Source of the DNA: Chloroflexota bacterium
GTDB taxonomy: Bacteria; Chloroflexota; Dehalococcoidia; UBA1151
DNA: 12,859 bases
Direction of reading: 5' to 3'
Assembly: GCA_022561735.1 (NCBI GenBank)
Contig: JADFQR010000009.1
Location: 1 to 12,859, forward strand
Numbering within the stretch: position 1 is the first letter of the stretch; every line of letters begins with the position of its first letter. The position numbers and the translations under genes were made by a program. The notes below the pieces were generated by a model. The model saw only the letters and a list, made by a program, of their open reading frames with translations, did no database searches and was not told where the DNA came from. Below are positions 1 through 6,466 of the stretch, piece by piece.

Positions 1-67
1 TCACGGAGTTACCTGTTTCCGGATAGCGTTTATCGATTTTCATGTGGGGCGAACGGGGGAAACTGTC

Positions 68-844
68 TTGGATCTGGGCATCAAGGGGAGAAACGCACTT
101 ATCACCGGCGGAAGCCGCGGCCTGGGACGTCAATCGGCGCTCTCACTTGCACGTGAGGGTGTCAACGTGGCGATCTGCGCTCGCGGTCAGGAACGCCTTG
201 ACGAGACGGCCGCCGAGCTCCGCTCATCCGGGGTAAAGGTAGTTGCCATCAGCGCCGACATCTCAACGCGGGATGCGCCCGCGTCTGTATTTGCGCAGGC
301 GGAGTCTGCGCTTGGCACGATCGATATTCTGGTCAATAACGTCGGCGGAAGCCTCGGCACGTCCAATACGCTCGACACATCTGAAGATGATTTCCAGGCG
401 GTTTTTGACGTAAACCTGTGGGCGTCCGTGCGGCTGATGAAGCTCGCCGCGCCCGGGATGCGCGAGCGCGGCTGGGGCCGCATCGTGAACATCGCATCAA
501 TCTGGGGCCGTGAATACGGCGGCAGCGCGCCCTACATGGCGTCAAAGGCCAGCCTGATCGCCGTGACAAAACACCTCGCGCTGCAACTCGCCCCGGACGG
601 AATCTGTGTCAACAGCATCGCTCCCGGCTCGATCGAGTTTCCCGGCGGCGGCTGGGAACGATTCAGGAACTCCAACTCGGAAGAGGATGTCGCTGAGTTC
701 ATCAAGTGGGGGCTGCCCGCAGGCAAATTCGGTTATCCAGAGCCGGTGGGGGACACGGTGGCGTTCCTGTCGTCCGAGAATGCGAGCTGGATCATGGGAG
801 CCTGCATCAACGTAGACGGCGGACAGTCCAGGAGTCTCTTCTAG
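68..844 (+). CDS. SDR-family NAD(P)-dependent oxidoreductase
   Basis: This is a classical short-chain dehydrogenase/reductase of 258 residues, a single Rossmann domain that should be cytosolic and oxidise or reduce a hydroxyl or keto group with NAD(P). The glycine-rich cofactor motif TGGSRGLG is at residues 13-20, NNVG (variant of NNAG) at 90-93, and the catalytic tetrad is N116, S144, Y156 and K160 (YMASK). The C-terminus has the usual MGACINVDGG strand. Arg after the first Ser of the glycine motif and R39 near the end of strand 2 (AICAR) suggest NADP preference, which is an inference. I chose TTG at 68 because GGGGGA lies at 55-60 and the resulting N-terminus MDLGIKGR is typical of the family. 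A GTG at 44 would add eight residues but has no Shine-Dalgarno. The substrate cannot be told. It is the only plus-strand gene and converges with the amidase. Confidence 0.9.
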   Translation: MDLGIKGRNALITGGSRGLGRQSALSLAREGVNVAICARGQERLDETAAELRSSGVKVVAISADISTRDAPASVFAQAESALGTIDILVNNVGGSLGTSNTLDTSEDDFQAVFDVNLWASVRLMKLAAPGMRERGWGRIVNIASIWGREYGGSAPYMASKASLIAVTKHLALQLAPDGICVNSIAPGSIEFPGGGWERFRNSNSEEDVAEFIKWGLPAGKFGYPEPVGDTVAFLSSENASWIMGACINVDGGQSRSLF

Positions 845-857
845 CCAGGGTGGACTC

Positions 858-874
858 GGACGCAAACCGCGTCC
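858..874. terminator. Small hairpin between convergent genes
   Basis: The 45-base gap between the stop of the SDR gene and the stop of the amidase gene contains a perfect 6-bp stem, GGACGC (858-863) and GCGTCC (869-874), with loop AAACC. There is no clear T tract on either side, so a shared terminator is only a guess from position. Confidence 0.2.
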
Positions 875-889
875 AAGCCTGATTTGCGC

Positions 890-2254
890 TCACGCCACAG
901 ACGGCGGCAATCCAGGATTGACGTCCAACACCTGCTCGGCCCAGTGCGCCGCCCGCAACGCCCCGGCATCGTCCCATGCGGCGGACACGAACTGGACGCC
1001 CATCGGCAGCCCATCGCCGCTGAGACCGGTCGGGATGCTTACCTCGGGCGTCCCTGCATTGGTCCACGGGGTCTGGAAAATCGGGTCGCCCGTGCTGGAA
1101 AGATCACGCGGCGCTGGAGAAGGCGTTGAGGCCATTACGATGGCGTCGAATCCTGAAAGCGCCGCGTGCAGCTCATCATGGAACTGCTGACGCATGCGTT
1201 GCCCGTTCACGTAGGCGCTCACCGGGAAAAGGGATGCGGCTTCTATGGATGCCCGGATACCGGGGGAATAGTCATCCGGCTGCCGGGCAAACGTTTCCCG
1301 GTGCGCGACAGCGGCCTCGGCGTAGTGAACAACAAGGTGGGCCTCGTGCAGCCCTTCGAACGACGCCGGGAGCCGGAACTCTTCGATACGCGCCCCTGCG
1401 TTAGCGAGCCGATCCGCTACCGCCCTGGTGTGCGAGACGATTTCCGGCGTCGCACGGTCGTTGAAATACTCTCCGACCAGCCCTATACGCGGCCGCCAGT
1501 TATCCGGCGCCCTGTACGTGTCACCGACCGGCCCGCCGGGCGCGTTCCGTGTGGACGGGTCCTGCGGGTCAAGGCCCGAGGCCACGTCCAGCATCGCTGC
1601 GCAGTCAGCGACGCTTCTCGCCATCCATCCCACGGTGTCGAACGACCAGCTCAGCGGGTAAACGCCGAATCTGGACACACGACCGAACGTTGGCTTGAAG
1701 CCGACTATCCCGTTGTACGCGGCAGGCCTGCATATCGAACCGGCGGTCTGGGAACCCGTCGCGATCGAGCACATCCGTGACGCGACCGCCGCCGCTGAAC
1801 CGCTGCTGGATCCTCCGGGTGTGTGCTCGTGGTTCCAGGGGTTCCGCGTTCGCGGCGGATCGCCACTTGCGAACTCGGTAGAGACAGTTTTTCCGAGCAC
1901 CACCATGCCGGCCGCACGCATCCTTGCGATGGAGGTCGCGTCGTGGTCTGGAACGAAATCCCGGTAGATCTTTGACGACATCGTCGTGCGCAGCCCGGCT
2001 GTGTAGTAAATGTCTTTCACCCCGAACGGCACGCCGTGAAGCGGCCCCCGGATTCCGACCGAAGCGATCTCTTCATCGGCCAGGCGCGCCTCGCCAAGCG
2101 CTGCGTCCGGGTCGATCGTCTCCCATGCGAGCAGCCCGGGCTCCAATCGCTTGATGCGAGCCAGCAGGGCATCGACTAACTCGACGGCGGATATCCGTCT
2201 TTCCGCGATCGCCCGCCCGGACTCGAGGGCCGTCATTTCGTGGAGTTCGGTCAC
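890..2254 (-). CDS. Amidase-signature hydrolase (GatA/AtzF-like family)
   Basis: This 454-residue protein has the full amidase-signature core. The Ser-cisSer-Lys triad can be placed as K80 in GVPFGVKD, S149 in TPGGSSSGS and S173 in TAGSICRPA. The spacings of 69 and 24 residues agree with malonamidase and GatA-type enzymes. The family hydrolyses amide bonds of small molecules, or, as GatA, supplies ammonia to tRNA-bound Glu or Asp. No gatB or recognisable gatC is next to it, so a stand-alone or small-subunit-assisted amidase is more likely than a tRNA amidotransferase. The start is GTG at 2252-2254, preceded by GGGGAA with six bases between. The GTG overlaps the TGA of the 75-residue upstream gene in the sequence GTGA, which implies translational coupling. 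The substrate is unknown. Confidence 0.92.
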   Translation of the reverse strand: MTELHEMTALESGRAIAERRISAVELVDALLARIKRLEPGLLAWETIDPDAALGEARLADEEIASVGIRGPLHGVPFGVKDIYYTAGLRTTMSSKIYRDFVPDHDATSIARMRAAGMVVLGKTVSTEFASGDPPRTRNPWNHEHTPGGSSSGSAAAVASRMCSIATGSQTAGSICRPAAYNGIVGFKPTFGRVSRFGVYPLSWSFDTVGWMARSVADCAAMLDVASGLDPQDPSTRNAPGGPVGDTYRAPDNWRPRIGLVGEYFNDRATPEIVSHTRAVADRLANAGARIEEFRLPASFEGLHEAHLVVHYAEAAVAHRETFARQPDDYSPGIRASIEAASLFPVSAYVNGQRMRQQFHDELHAALSGFDAIVMASTPSPAPRDLSSTGDPIFQTPWTNAGTPEVSIPTGLSGDGLPMGVQFVSAAWDDAGALRAAHWAEQVLDVNPGLPPSVA

Positions 2255-2478
2255 GATGATTCCCCATCTGTGTCACGTTCCGGCCCGTGCAGGTAGAACG
2301 CCGGGAACTCAGACGGCGAAAAGACATGCCTGTCGACTGACCATGCCGCACGAGCAAATCTCTCGATAGTCGTCGCTGCTTCGCTGGCACGCGATTCACC
2401 CCAGCGGGACACAAACGCTGATCGAAACCGATCCGTGAATTCCTGTTCTGATTCCGACGTGCGCGGACCGTCCACCAT
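2251..2478 (-). CDS. Small protein of unknown family, coupled to the amidase
   Basis: I do not recognise this 75-residue protein with certainty. It starts with ATG at 2476-2478 after GGGAGAG (nine bases or so upstream), and its TGA overlaps the amidase GTG by four bases. The sequence has a charged amphipathic stretch (about residues 10-45, rich in E, R, A) followed by a short segment with FSPSEFPAFYLHGPE and a polar tail. There is no signal peptide, membrane segment or cysteine. The shape, a helix followed by a proline/aromatic strap, and the position directly before an amidase recall AtzG/DUF4089-type and GatC-like small subunits that wrap around amidase-signature partners. That is an inference from context and length, because I see no diagnostic motif. 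A chance open frame is unlikely given the good ribosome binding site and exact overlap. Confidence 0.65.
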   Translation of the reverse strand: MVDGPRTSESEQEFTDRFRSAFVSRWGESRASEAATTIERFARAAWSVDRHVFSPSEFPAFYLHGPERDTDGESS

Positions 2479-2544
2479 ATCGCTGCTCTCCCTCTGCTGT
2501 CTGGCGGGTGATGTTACTTGATGGGCTCAGGAATCGAGAGGAAA

Positions 2545-2578
2545 TAAAAAGACCCCGGGGGGATGCCCCGGGGTCTTT
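2545..2578 (-). terminator. Intrinsic terminator after rplL
   Basis: A perfect 13-bp stem is formed by 2548-2560 and 2566-2578 with a 5-base loop (2561-2565). Read on the minus strand the stem ends in GGGGTC followed by a T run (TTTTTATTT). It lies just downstream of the rplL stop and closes the ribosomal protein operon. It also isolates the small gene and amidase that follow. The AAAGA...TCTTT part of the stem gives the plus strand only a short T run, so the minus strand is the likely direction. Confidence 0.93.
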
Positions 2579-2599
2579 CTGGTCCGTTAACGAGTCAGG

Positions 2600-2980
2600 T
2601 CAGGAAATTTCAACGGCAGCGCCCGCTGCTTCGAGCTTGGTCTTGCTCTCGTCGGCCTCGTCCTTGGACACGGCCTCCTTGACGTTGGTAGGAGCGCTCT
2701 CGACAAGGTCCTTGGCCTCTTTCAGACCCAGCGGTGTGAGCTCGCGGACGGCTTTGATGACCGCGATCTTGTTCGCACCGAAATCCTTCAACACGACGTT
2801 GAACTCGGTCTTCTCCTCTTCCGCCTCTGCCGCGCCACCGTCAACCGGGGCGGCCGCAACAGCCACGGGAGCTGCGGCGCTTACGCCGAACTCATCCTCA
2901 AGCGTCTTCACGAGGTCGGAAAGGTCCAGTACGGTCATTTCCTTGATGGCGGAAACCATCTCGTCTTTTGTCATCGCCAT
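2600..2980 (-). CDS. rplL: 50S ribosomal protein L7/L12
   Basis: L7/L12 is the multi-copy stalk protein of the large ribosomal subunit; it recruits elongation and release factors and stimulates their GTPases. The 126-residue product has the N-terminal dimerisation domain (about 1-34, containing [17 protein letters not shown]), an Ala/Pro/Val-rich flexible hinge (about 35-55), and the C-terminal factor-binding domain (56-126) with the conserved [27 protein letters not shown] stretch around 68-94. Length is normal. The ATG follows AAAGAGGA at good spacing. It lies 108 bases after rplJ and is followed by a strong terminator rather than by rpoB. One oddity is the extra MAM before the usual N-terminus. 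Confidence 0.98.
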   Translation of the reverse strand: MAMTKDEMVSAIKEMTVLDLSDLVKTLEDEFGVSAAAPVAVAAAPVDGGAAEAEEEKTEFNVVLKDFGANKIAVIKAVRELTPLGLKEAKDLVESAPTNVKEAVSKDEADESKTKLEAAGAAVEIS

Positions 2981-3088
2981 GTTGGTGTGTCCTCTTTGGT
3001 TCCGGTTTTCATATCCCGGGACGGGTGTGTGATTGCTGGGTGAAGGCGTGAACGCGTCCCGGCGGTCCGTGACGCCAACGTGTAGTTT

Positions 3089-3820
3089 TTACTCTGCCGG
3101 CTTATCTTCATCCGCCTCCCCGGTGTCTTCCGATTCTGGGGCCTCTGAGGCCGGTTCCCCTTCAGTGGCCGCCTCGGCGGTCGGCTCTTCGGCCTGCTCT
3201 GAAGTTGCTTCTTCCGTTGCTTCTTCTGGGGATCCCTCTTCCGGGGTGTCAGACGGGGTGTCAGATTCTGAGGAAGCTTCCGCCTGGTCTGCCACGGCAG
3301 CGTTGCCGCCCTGGTCGATGTGCGCCATCAGGACCGTCACCAGGCCGCGTATGGTCCCGTTAAGTACGCCGACAAGGTTCGCGATCGGAGCGGTCATCTG
3401 GCCGAGCACCCTGGCAACGAGTTCTTCTCGGCCGGGCAGCGTCGCCAGGAACTTCACGCGATCGGCGTCGACGACCTGGCCTTCCACGTATGCGCCGTTG
3501 ATCACCATTTCAAGCCGGTTCTGGCTGATGTGGTTAACAAGCGCCCTGGCGGGTCCGACCGGGTCATCCGTGCTCAGCACAAAACCCGTCGGCCCGACCA
3601 CGATCTCGCCAATTTCAGGCCGGTCAATCGCTCTGGCAGCAATATTCACGAGCGTGTTCTTGGCGACGCGATAAGAGCCGCCGCCTTCGCGAACGGCCCG
3701 TCGCAGCGCTGACATCTCGGTGACGCTAAGGCCCCGGTAGTCGGTACTGATTATCAGTTTCGCTTCGCTGAGGATAGTTTTAAGTTCCTCTACCTCTGCG
3801 ACGCTTTTGTCGGTCGGCAT
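3089..3820 (-). CDS. rplJ: 50S ribosomal protein L10 with long acidic C-terminal tail
   Basis: L10 anchors the L12 dimers to the 23S rRNA at the stalk base. Residues 1-130 form the rRNA-binding globular domain (YRGLSV near 28-33, RVAKNTLVNIA near 51-61). Residues about 132-170 correspond to the long helix that carries the L12 dimers. Usual L10 proteins stop at about 165-180 residues. This one continues to 243 with a tail (179-243) made almost only of E, A, S, T, P and D and without any K or R between 180 and 239. The tail is presumably disordered. The reading frame is intact and the stop is followed by rplL, so it is not an obvious frameshift product. The ATG start has AAGGGAT upstream. The gene lies behind an L10 leader RNA (3847-3980), which points to autogenous control by the L10-L12 complex. 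Confidence 0.96.
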   Translation of the reverse strand: MPTDKSVAEVEELKTILSEAKLIISTDYRGLSVTEMSALRRAVREGGGSYRVAKNTLVNIAARAIDRPEIGEIVVGPTGFVLSTDDPVGPARALVNHISQNRLEMVINGAYVEGQVVDADRVKFLATLPGREELVARVLGQMTAPIANLVGVLNGTIRGLVTVLMAHIDQGGNAAVADQAEASSESDTPSDTPEEGSPEEATEEATSEQAEEPTAEAATEGEPASEAPESEDTGEADEDKPAE

Positions 3821-3846
3821 TCGTATCCCTTCGCGAGCATGGCTGC

Positions 3847-3876
3847 AAAAAAATAGCCCGGGCTGTAAACCCGGGC
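3847..3876 (-). terminator. Intrinsic terminator (attenuator) in the rplJL leader
   Basis: On the minus strand GCCCGGG (3876-3870), a 7-base loop TTTACAG and CCCGGGC (3862-3856) are followed after two bases by seven T residues (3853-3847). This is a complete intrinsic terminator only 26 bases before the rplJ start codon and after the L10-binding element. That position fits an attenuator that decides read-through into rplJL, as described for the Bacillus subtilis rplJL leader. It could equally end rplKA transcripts. Confidence 0.85.
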
Positions 3877-3985
3877 ATCAGCAGCGCGGCCATGAGCTAC
3901 GCAAATCTGGTGCCACCTGGGCAGGCGCTTCCGCCTTAAGCCCCCGGTCAGAACCCGGGGGCGCCTGCTGTCTACAGCGGCTGTT
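3847..3985 (-). promoter_or_regulatory. Ribosomal protein L10 leader RNA
   Basis: The 258 bases between the rplA stop and the rplJ start hold the L10 leader signature on the minus strand: TGTAGACAGCAGG (3976-3964), then CTTAAGG, then CCTGCCCAGGT (3925-3915). The outer helix pairs 3921-3928 with 3961-3968 (eight complementary bases). An inner hairpin pairs 3941-3947 with 3955-3961. The downstream terminator at 3876-3847 completes the arrangement. In B. subtilis the L10-L12 complex binds such a leader and promotes termination. The region upstream of 3985, to the rplA stop, holds no recognisable gene; a TACAAT at about 4073-4068 could be a -10 box but has no matching -35. Confidence 0.85.
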
Positions 3986-4078
3986 ATTGATTGTCTTGAA
4001 CTAGGTCGGCGAAGACTTCCTCAATTTGGACATTCGACACAGGAGAAACCTGCACATGACCTGTACAGATTGTAACCG

Positions 4079-4792
4079 TTAACGCTCGTCCGACGCGCCG
4101 CCGGTCTCGTCGATCTCAAGTTTCACCGGAGGCCCCATGGTTGAAGTCAACGTCGCTGACTTGATCAGATGACCCTTCATAGCTGAGGGTTTGGCCCGGA
4201 CAATGGTGCTCACCACAGACTCCAGGTTTTCGAGCAACTGCTCTTCACTGAAGCTGACCTTGCCGACGCGAACGTGAATAATCGCATCCCGGTCCATGCG
4301 GATCTCGACACGTCCCTTTTTCACGTCATCGATCGCGCTGGCGACATCGCCCGGCTGCACCACGGTGCCTGTGCGCGGGTTCGGCATCAGTCCTTTACGG
4401 CCAAGATACCGGCCCAGCCGGCCGATCTTGCCCATCTGGTCTGGTGTCGCGATCGAGACATCGAAATCGGTCCAGCCGTTTTCGATCTTCTTGATGATCT
4501 CGTCGTCAGCGATGTAGTCCGCTCCGGCCGCTTCCGCTGCCCGCGCGGCTTCACCCTCCGCAAACACCATCACCCGGGTGACTTTGCCGGTCCCGTGCGG
4601 GAGAGGAGCCACCTCGCGGATCTGCTGTTCTGCGTGCCGCGGGTCGGCCCCGGTAGACACGTGGAGTTCCACCGTCTCGTCAAAATTCGCCGGGGCGAGA
4701 CTCTTGACGAGCGCGACGGCGTCTTCTGCCGACCGGGCGACGTCACTCGTCTTAGCGGCGGCCGCCAAATATTTCTTTCCGTGTTTCGGCAT
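4079..4792 (-). CDS. rplA: 50S ribosomal protein L1
   Basis: L1 forms the mobile L1 stalk of the large subunit, helps release deacylated tRNA from the E site, and in many bacteria represses the rplKA mRNA. The 237-residue product has the family landmarks: DPRHAEQQIRE near 50-60, LPHGTGK at 64-70 and the signature GKIGRLGRYLGRKGLMPNPRTGT covering 121-143. Length is normal. The ATG at 4790-4792 is preceded by GGAGA with eight bases between. It lies about 90 bases after rplK, and that gap shows no convincing promoter. The C-terminus ends in a short Asp/Glu/Gly-rich tail. Confidence 0.98.
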   Translation of the reverse strand: MPKHGKKYLAAAAKTSDVARSAEDAVALVKSLAPANFDETVELHVSTGADPRHAEQQIREVAPLPHGTGKVTRVMVFAEGEAARAAEAAGADYIADDEIIKKIENGWTDFDVSIATPDQMGKIGRLGRYLGRKGLMPNPRTGTVVQPGDVASAIDDVKKGRVEIRMDRDAIIHVRVGKVSFSEEQLLENLESVVSTIVRAKPSAMKGHLIKSATLTSTMGPPVKLEIDETGGASDER

Positions 4793-4884
4793 CTATGAAA
4801 TCTCCGGGCCGATTCTCACTCAAATGTTGAACTGGCGAGGCTTGAACATGCTCCGCCTGATATGGCCCACGACAGAGGTTTTAA

Positions 4885-5310
4885 CTAATCGACCACCGTC
4901 AGGCCCATGCTTCGGGCGCTGCCTTCGATGATCTTCATTGCGCCTTCAATGTCGATCGCGTTCAGGTCCTTGACCTTCGCCTCCGCGATCTCCCTGACCT
5001 GGGCGCGGTTAACGCGTCCAACCGTCTCCAGCCCGGCCGTCCCGGAACCCTTGTTCACCCCGGCCGCTTTACGCAGCAGGTCGGACGCCGGCGGGCTCTT
5101 GGTCTCGAAGGTAAACGAACGGTCCGTGTACACCAGGATGGAGACCGGCACGATGCTGCCGACCATCGACGCGGTGCGTTCGTTGTATTCCTTGACGAAC
5201 TGCATGATGTTGACGCCGTGTTGTCCCAGCGCCGGTCCAACCGGCGGTGCAGGGGTAGCCTGCCCGGCCGGGATCTGCAGTTTGATGATTGTCGATACTT
5301 TTTTTGCCAA
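4885..5310 (-). CDS. rplK: 50S ribosomal protein L11
   Basis: L11 sits at the GTPase-associated centre on 23S rRNA. The 141 residues match the family length. The N-terminal domain carries the proline-rich segment [19 protein letters not shown] (20-38) and the C-terminal rRNA-binding domain covers about 72-141. The N-terminus MAKKV is canonical and forces the start at TTG (5308-5310), because an in-frame TAA lies three codons upstream. The Shine-Dalgarno is odd: AGGAA abuts the TTG with almost no spacer, and the only other purine-rich candidate is GGG about ten bases upstream. A hairpin precedes it at 5325-5340. Confidence 0.97.
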   Translation of the reverse strand: MAKKVSTIIKLQIPAGQATPAPPVGPALGQHGVNIMQFVKEYNERTASMVGSIVPVSILVYTDRSFTFETKSPPASDLLRKAAGVNKGSGTAGLETVGRVNRAQVREIAEAKVKDLNAIDIEGAMKIIEGSARSMGLTVVD

Positions 5311-5324
5311 TTCCTGTTACCCGC

Positions 5325-5340
5325 GCGCCAGTAAGGGCGC
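5325..5340 (-). promoter_or_regulatory. Hairpin just before the rplK start
   Basis: GCGCC and GGCGC form a 5-bp stem (5336-5340 with 5325-5329 on the minus strand) with a 6-base loop, 14 bases before the rplK TTG. Because rplKA mRNA is often controlled by L1 binding near this point, it is a candidate L1 target. I could not recognise the L1-binding consensus, so this rests on position only. Confidence 0.25.
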
Positions 5341-5374
5341 TAATTCTGTCTGTTGCCTGTCGGTTGAAGGGTCG

Positions 5375-5947
5375 TTACCCTTTTTGGATCTGCAAGAAGT
5401 CCAGTTCAACTGGCGTCTCTCTTCCAAAGAAAGACACCAGCACGCGTACCTTGCCCTGCTCTTCCAGCACGGTGTCCACGGTTCCCATGAAATCTGCGAA
5501 CGGCCCGTCGGTAATGCGGACGCTATCGCCCTTCTCAAAGCCGATTCTGACCTTCGGCTCCTCCGCCCTCATCTGGCGCAGGATTCGGTCTACCTCCGCC
5601 TGCTCAAGCGGTATCGGCTTTGGCCGGCGCTCCCGCTCGTCTTCTGCGGAGATGAACCCCGTCACGCCCGGGGTGTTCCGGACGACGTACCAGGCCTCGT
5701 CATCCATCACCATCTGGATGAGCAGGTACCCGGCGTACATTTTCTTCGCGACCGGACGGCGCTGGCCATCCTTGATCTCGATCTCTTCCTCGGTCGGGAC
5801 GATCACGTCAAAAATCTTGTCCTTGACGTCCATCGTCTCGATACGTTGCTCGAGATTCCGCTTCACCCGGTCTTCCTGACCGGAGTAAGTGTGGATGATG
5901 TACCAGCGAGCACCTTCGTTGGTGATCGTCTGTGAATCGGTAGTCAG
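5375..5947 (-). CDS. nusG: Transcription termination/antitermination factor NusG, CTG start
   Basis: NusG binds RNA polymerase through its NGN domain and ribosomal S10 or Rho through its KOW domain. With the start I propose, the protein has 190 residues. The NGN begins with WYIIHTYSGQE (15-25), and the KOW domain covers about 138-190 with GDSVRITDGPFADFMGTV. The frame is open back to the secE TGA (5951-5953), and between that stop and residue 28 there is no ATG, GTG or TTG. The GTG at 5864-5866 would delete the first NGN strand. CTG at 5945-5947 lies seven bases after a perfect GGAGG (5955-5959) and gives MTTDSQT..., a typical NusG N-terminus. The CTG start is therefore an inference from spacing and homology, and the rest is firm. 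The Shine-Dalgarno lies inside the end of secE, so the two are likely coupled. Confidence 0.93.
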   Translation of the reverse strand: MTTDSQTITNEGARWYIIHTYSGQEDRVKRNLEQRIETMDVKDKIFDVIVPTEEEIEIKDGQRRPVAKKMYAGYLLIQMVMDDEAWYVVRNTPGVTGFISAEDERERRPKPIPLEQAEVDRILRQMRAEEPKVRIGFEKGDSVRITDGPFADFMGTVDTVLEEQGKVRVLVSFFGRETPVELDFLQIQKG

Positions 5948-5950
5948 GGC

Positions 5951-6190
5951 TCAGCCTCCGACCAGCAACTCGGCCAGCCGGCCGAATCCGTAATCAATAG
6001 CGCCCAGGAAAACGCCGAAGAATGCGGAGACAACCAGGACGAGGATTGAGAGGCGCGTCGCCTCCTGACGGGTTGGCCAGTTGGTGCGACGCAGTTCAGC
6101 CGCAACCTCAATGAAAAACCGGAACACTCCGCCACGAGGGGCGGAGCCGGCTGAGCGGAGCGCTCGCTGTGCTTGTTGCCTGCTGGCCAT
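5951..6190 (-). CDS. secE: Preprotein translocase subunit SecE
   Basis: SecE is the small subunit that clamps SecY in the Sec translocon of the inner membrane. The 79-residue protein has a basic N-terminus, an amphipathic helix with the family motif ELRRTNWPTRQEA (32-44), and a single membrane segment (about 47-66: LSILVLVVSAFFGVFLGAI). This is the single-spanning form usual outside the enterobacteria. The ATG at 6188-6190 follows AGGA with seven bases between, and that AGGA overlaps the TAG stop of rpmG. It shares its reading frame with nusG, separated only by TGA and one codon. Confidence 0.96.
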   Translation of the reverse strand: MASRQQAQRALRSAGSAPRGGVFRFFIEVAAELRRTNWPTRQEATRLSILVLVVSAFFGVFLGAIDYGFGRLAELLVGG

Positions 6191-6199
6191 ATTTAGTTC

Positions 6200-6364
6200 C
6201 TACCTGGTCTCGCGGTGCAGTTGGTGACATCGGCAGCGGGAGCAAAACTTGTTCAGCTCCAGCCGCGCGGTGTTGTTGCGCCGGTTTTTGGAGGTGTGAT
6301 ACCTCCGCTCCCGGCACTCCGTGCACGCCAGGGTTATAGATCCTCGGGGTCCGCCCTTAGCCAT
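6200..6364 (-). CDS. rpmG: 50S ribosomal protein L33
   Basis: This 54-residue gene starts [17 protein letters not shown] and ends with HQLHRETR before a TAG at 6200-6202. It is an L33 of the zinc-ribbon (C+) type with C14-x2-C17 and C41-x2-C44 (CSRC), and the conserved middle part [16 protein letters not shown] (22-37). L33 sits near the E site of the 50S subunit. The ATG at 6362-6364 is preceded by GGGAGAA at eight bases. It lies between tuf and secE, as in many Gram-positive and Chloroflexota genomes, and is nine bases from secE, so the two are in one operon. A further cysteine, C46, is also present. Confidence 0.95.
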   Translation of the reverse strand: MAKGGPRGSITLACTECRERRYHTSKNRRNNTARLELNKFCSRCRCHQLHRETR

Positions 6365-6466
6365 ACGGCGGGTTCTCCCTTGCCTTCAGCCCCGTCATTA
6401 AACGAGGGTTCGTTTTTAAATTGGGCGGCGGCCGTTCAGCCGGGCCCCACACACTGTTTACGTCTG

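Noticed and set aside
44..67. GTG at 44 as the SDR start
   Set aside because: No Shine-Dalgarno precedes it, while TTG at 68 has GGGGGA and gives a typical SDR N-terminus.
3033..3674. Plus-strand ORF of 213 codons rich in Ser and Ala opposite rplJ
   Set aside because: The Ser/Ala richness is only the complement of the acidic L10 tail and its codon bias.
4799..4884. Possible promoter in the rplK-rplA gap
   Set aside because: No pair of -35 and -10 boxes with acceptable match and spacing was visible.
5363..5384. AAGGGT-CGTT-ACCCTT-TTT hairpin on the plus strand at the end of nusG
   Set aside because: It would terminate only plus-strand transcripts, and no plus-strand gene precedes it; on the sense strand it has no T run.
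4907..5935. Plus-strand ORF of 342 codons opposite rplK and nusG
   Set aside because: It lies wholly antisense to two recognised genes and has no recognisable domain.
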